Shown here: one piece after another, positions 6,421 through 6,623 of the stretch
Numbering within the stretch: position 1 is the first letter of the stretch
Layout of the letters: each line of letters opens with the position of its first letter
NCBI RefSeq assembly: GCF_020216885.1
Contig: NZ_JAIWON010000152.1
Coordinates: 1-6,623, forward strand
Source of the DNA: Zymomonas sp.
Lineage (GTDB): Bacteria; Pseudomonadota; Alphaproteobacteria; Sphingomonadales; Sphingomonadaceae
Direction of reading: 5' to 3'
DNA: 6,623 bases
Made by a program: the position numbers and the translations under genes
Notes under the pieces: model-generated
What the model was told of the DNA's origin: nothing
Databases searched by the model: none
Seen by the model: only the letters and a program-made list of their open reading frames with translations

Positions 6421-6623
6421 GACGTCTCCGAGATTGGGCGAAAAAGGGAAAATATCGTCTAAATTAGCGAAGCTTTGTTATATTGGCAAATCCTGATCCC
6501 CGAAAAATGCGGTTATCAGTGTCTTTGTCTGGTTGTTTTTAAAAAGAAGAAAAATCACCCTTACCCTGTATAGATAAGTCTTCTAAAATTCTACGCCTTA
6601 TTTTGGTGATGAAAGGCGTGGTT
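6421..6623. other. Region upstream of ettA, to the window edge
   Basis: No complete gene is visible. On the minus strand TATAAC (6477-6482) could be a -10 for ettA, giving a leader of about 50 nt, but its -35 is poor. At the far edge CTACGCCTT (6591-6599) pairs with AAGGCGTGG (6613-6621), one T-G pair, 13-nt loop. A minus-strand frame is open from 6622 to a TAA at 6539-6541 and could be the last 27 codons of a gene beyond the edge. ATG 6609 on the + strand starts only five codons before the window ends. Confidence 0.35.

Overview
The window looks like chromosomal housekeeping DNA from an alphaproteobacterium of the sphingomonad group, most likely Zymomonas mobilis. This rests on four proteins that look sphingomonad-like, moderate GC in the genes with very AT-rich spacers, and my memory that Z. 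mobilis carries an aldolase gene close to its gap-pgk cluster. No database search was run, so the species call is an inference.

Layout, left to right. Positions 1-66 hold a perfect 7-bp tandem repeat that runs off the left edge. Positions 67-471 are an AT-rich spacer with a candidate extended -10 promoter inside a 22-bp palindrome, followed by a leader of about 165 nt. The + strand gene at 472-1386 encodes a class I (DhnA/FbaB-type) fructose-bisphosphate aldolase. It converges on ispG (minus strand, 1540-2673), and the gap between them contains two hairpins. A 377-bp divergent spacer (2674-3050) separates ispG from ahcY (+, 3051-4445); it contains a structured ahcY leader and a possible small ORF. 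Next come a strong ahcY terminator, a short featureless gap, a strong terminator facing the other way, and the ABC-F gene ettA (minus, 4738-6420). The last 203 bp are the region upstream of ettA.

The four genes alternate in direction (+ - + -), so each is probably its own transcription unit, apart from anything beyond the edges. They do not form a pathway. The aldolase belongs to central carbon metabolism. IspG is the iron-sulfur enzyme of the penultimate MEP isoprenoid step. AhcY removes S-adenosylhomocysteine to keep methylation going. EttA is an ATPase that acts on the ribosome. All four are intact, with the expected catalytic motifs.

I found no mobile element, CRISPR array, rRNA, tRNA, defence cassette or new multi-gene system. 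The points worth a second look are non-coding: the 7-bp repeat, the palindromic promoter and leader of the aldolase gene with its TGATG-coupled short upstream ORF, the foldable ahcY leader, and the small ORF between ispG and ahcY.
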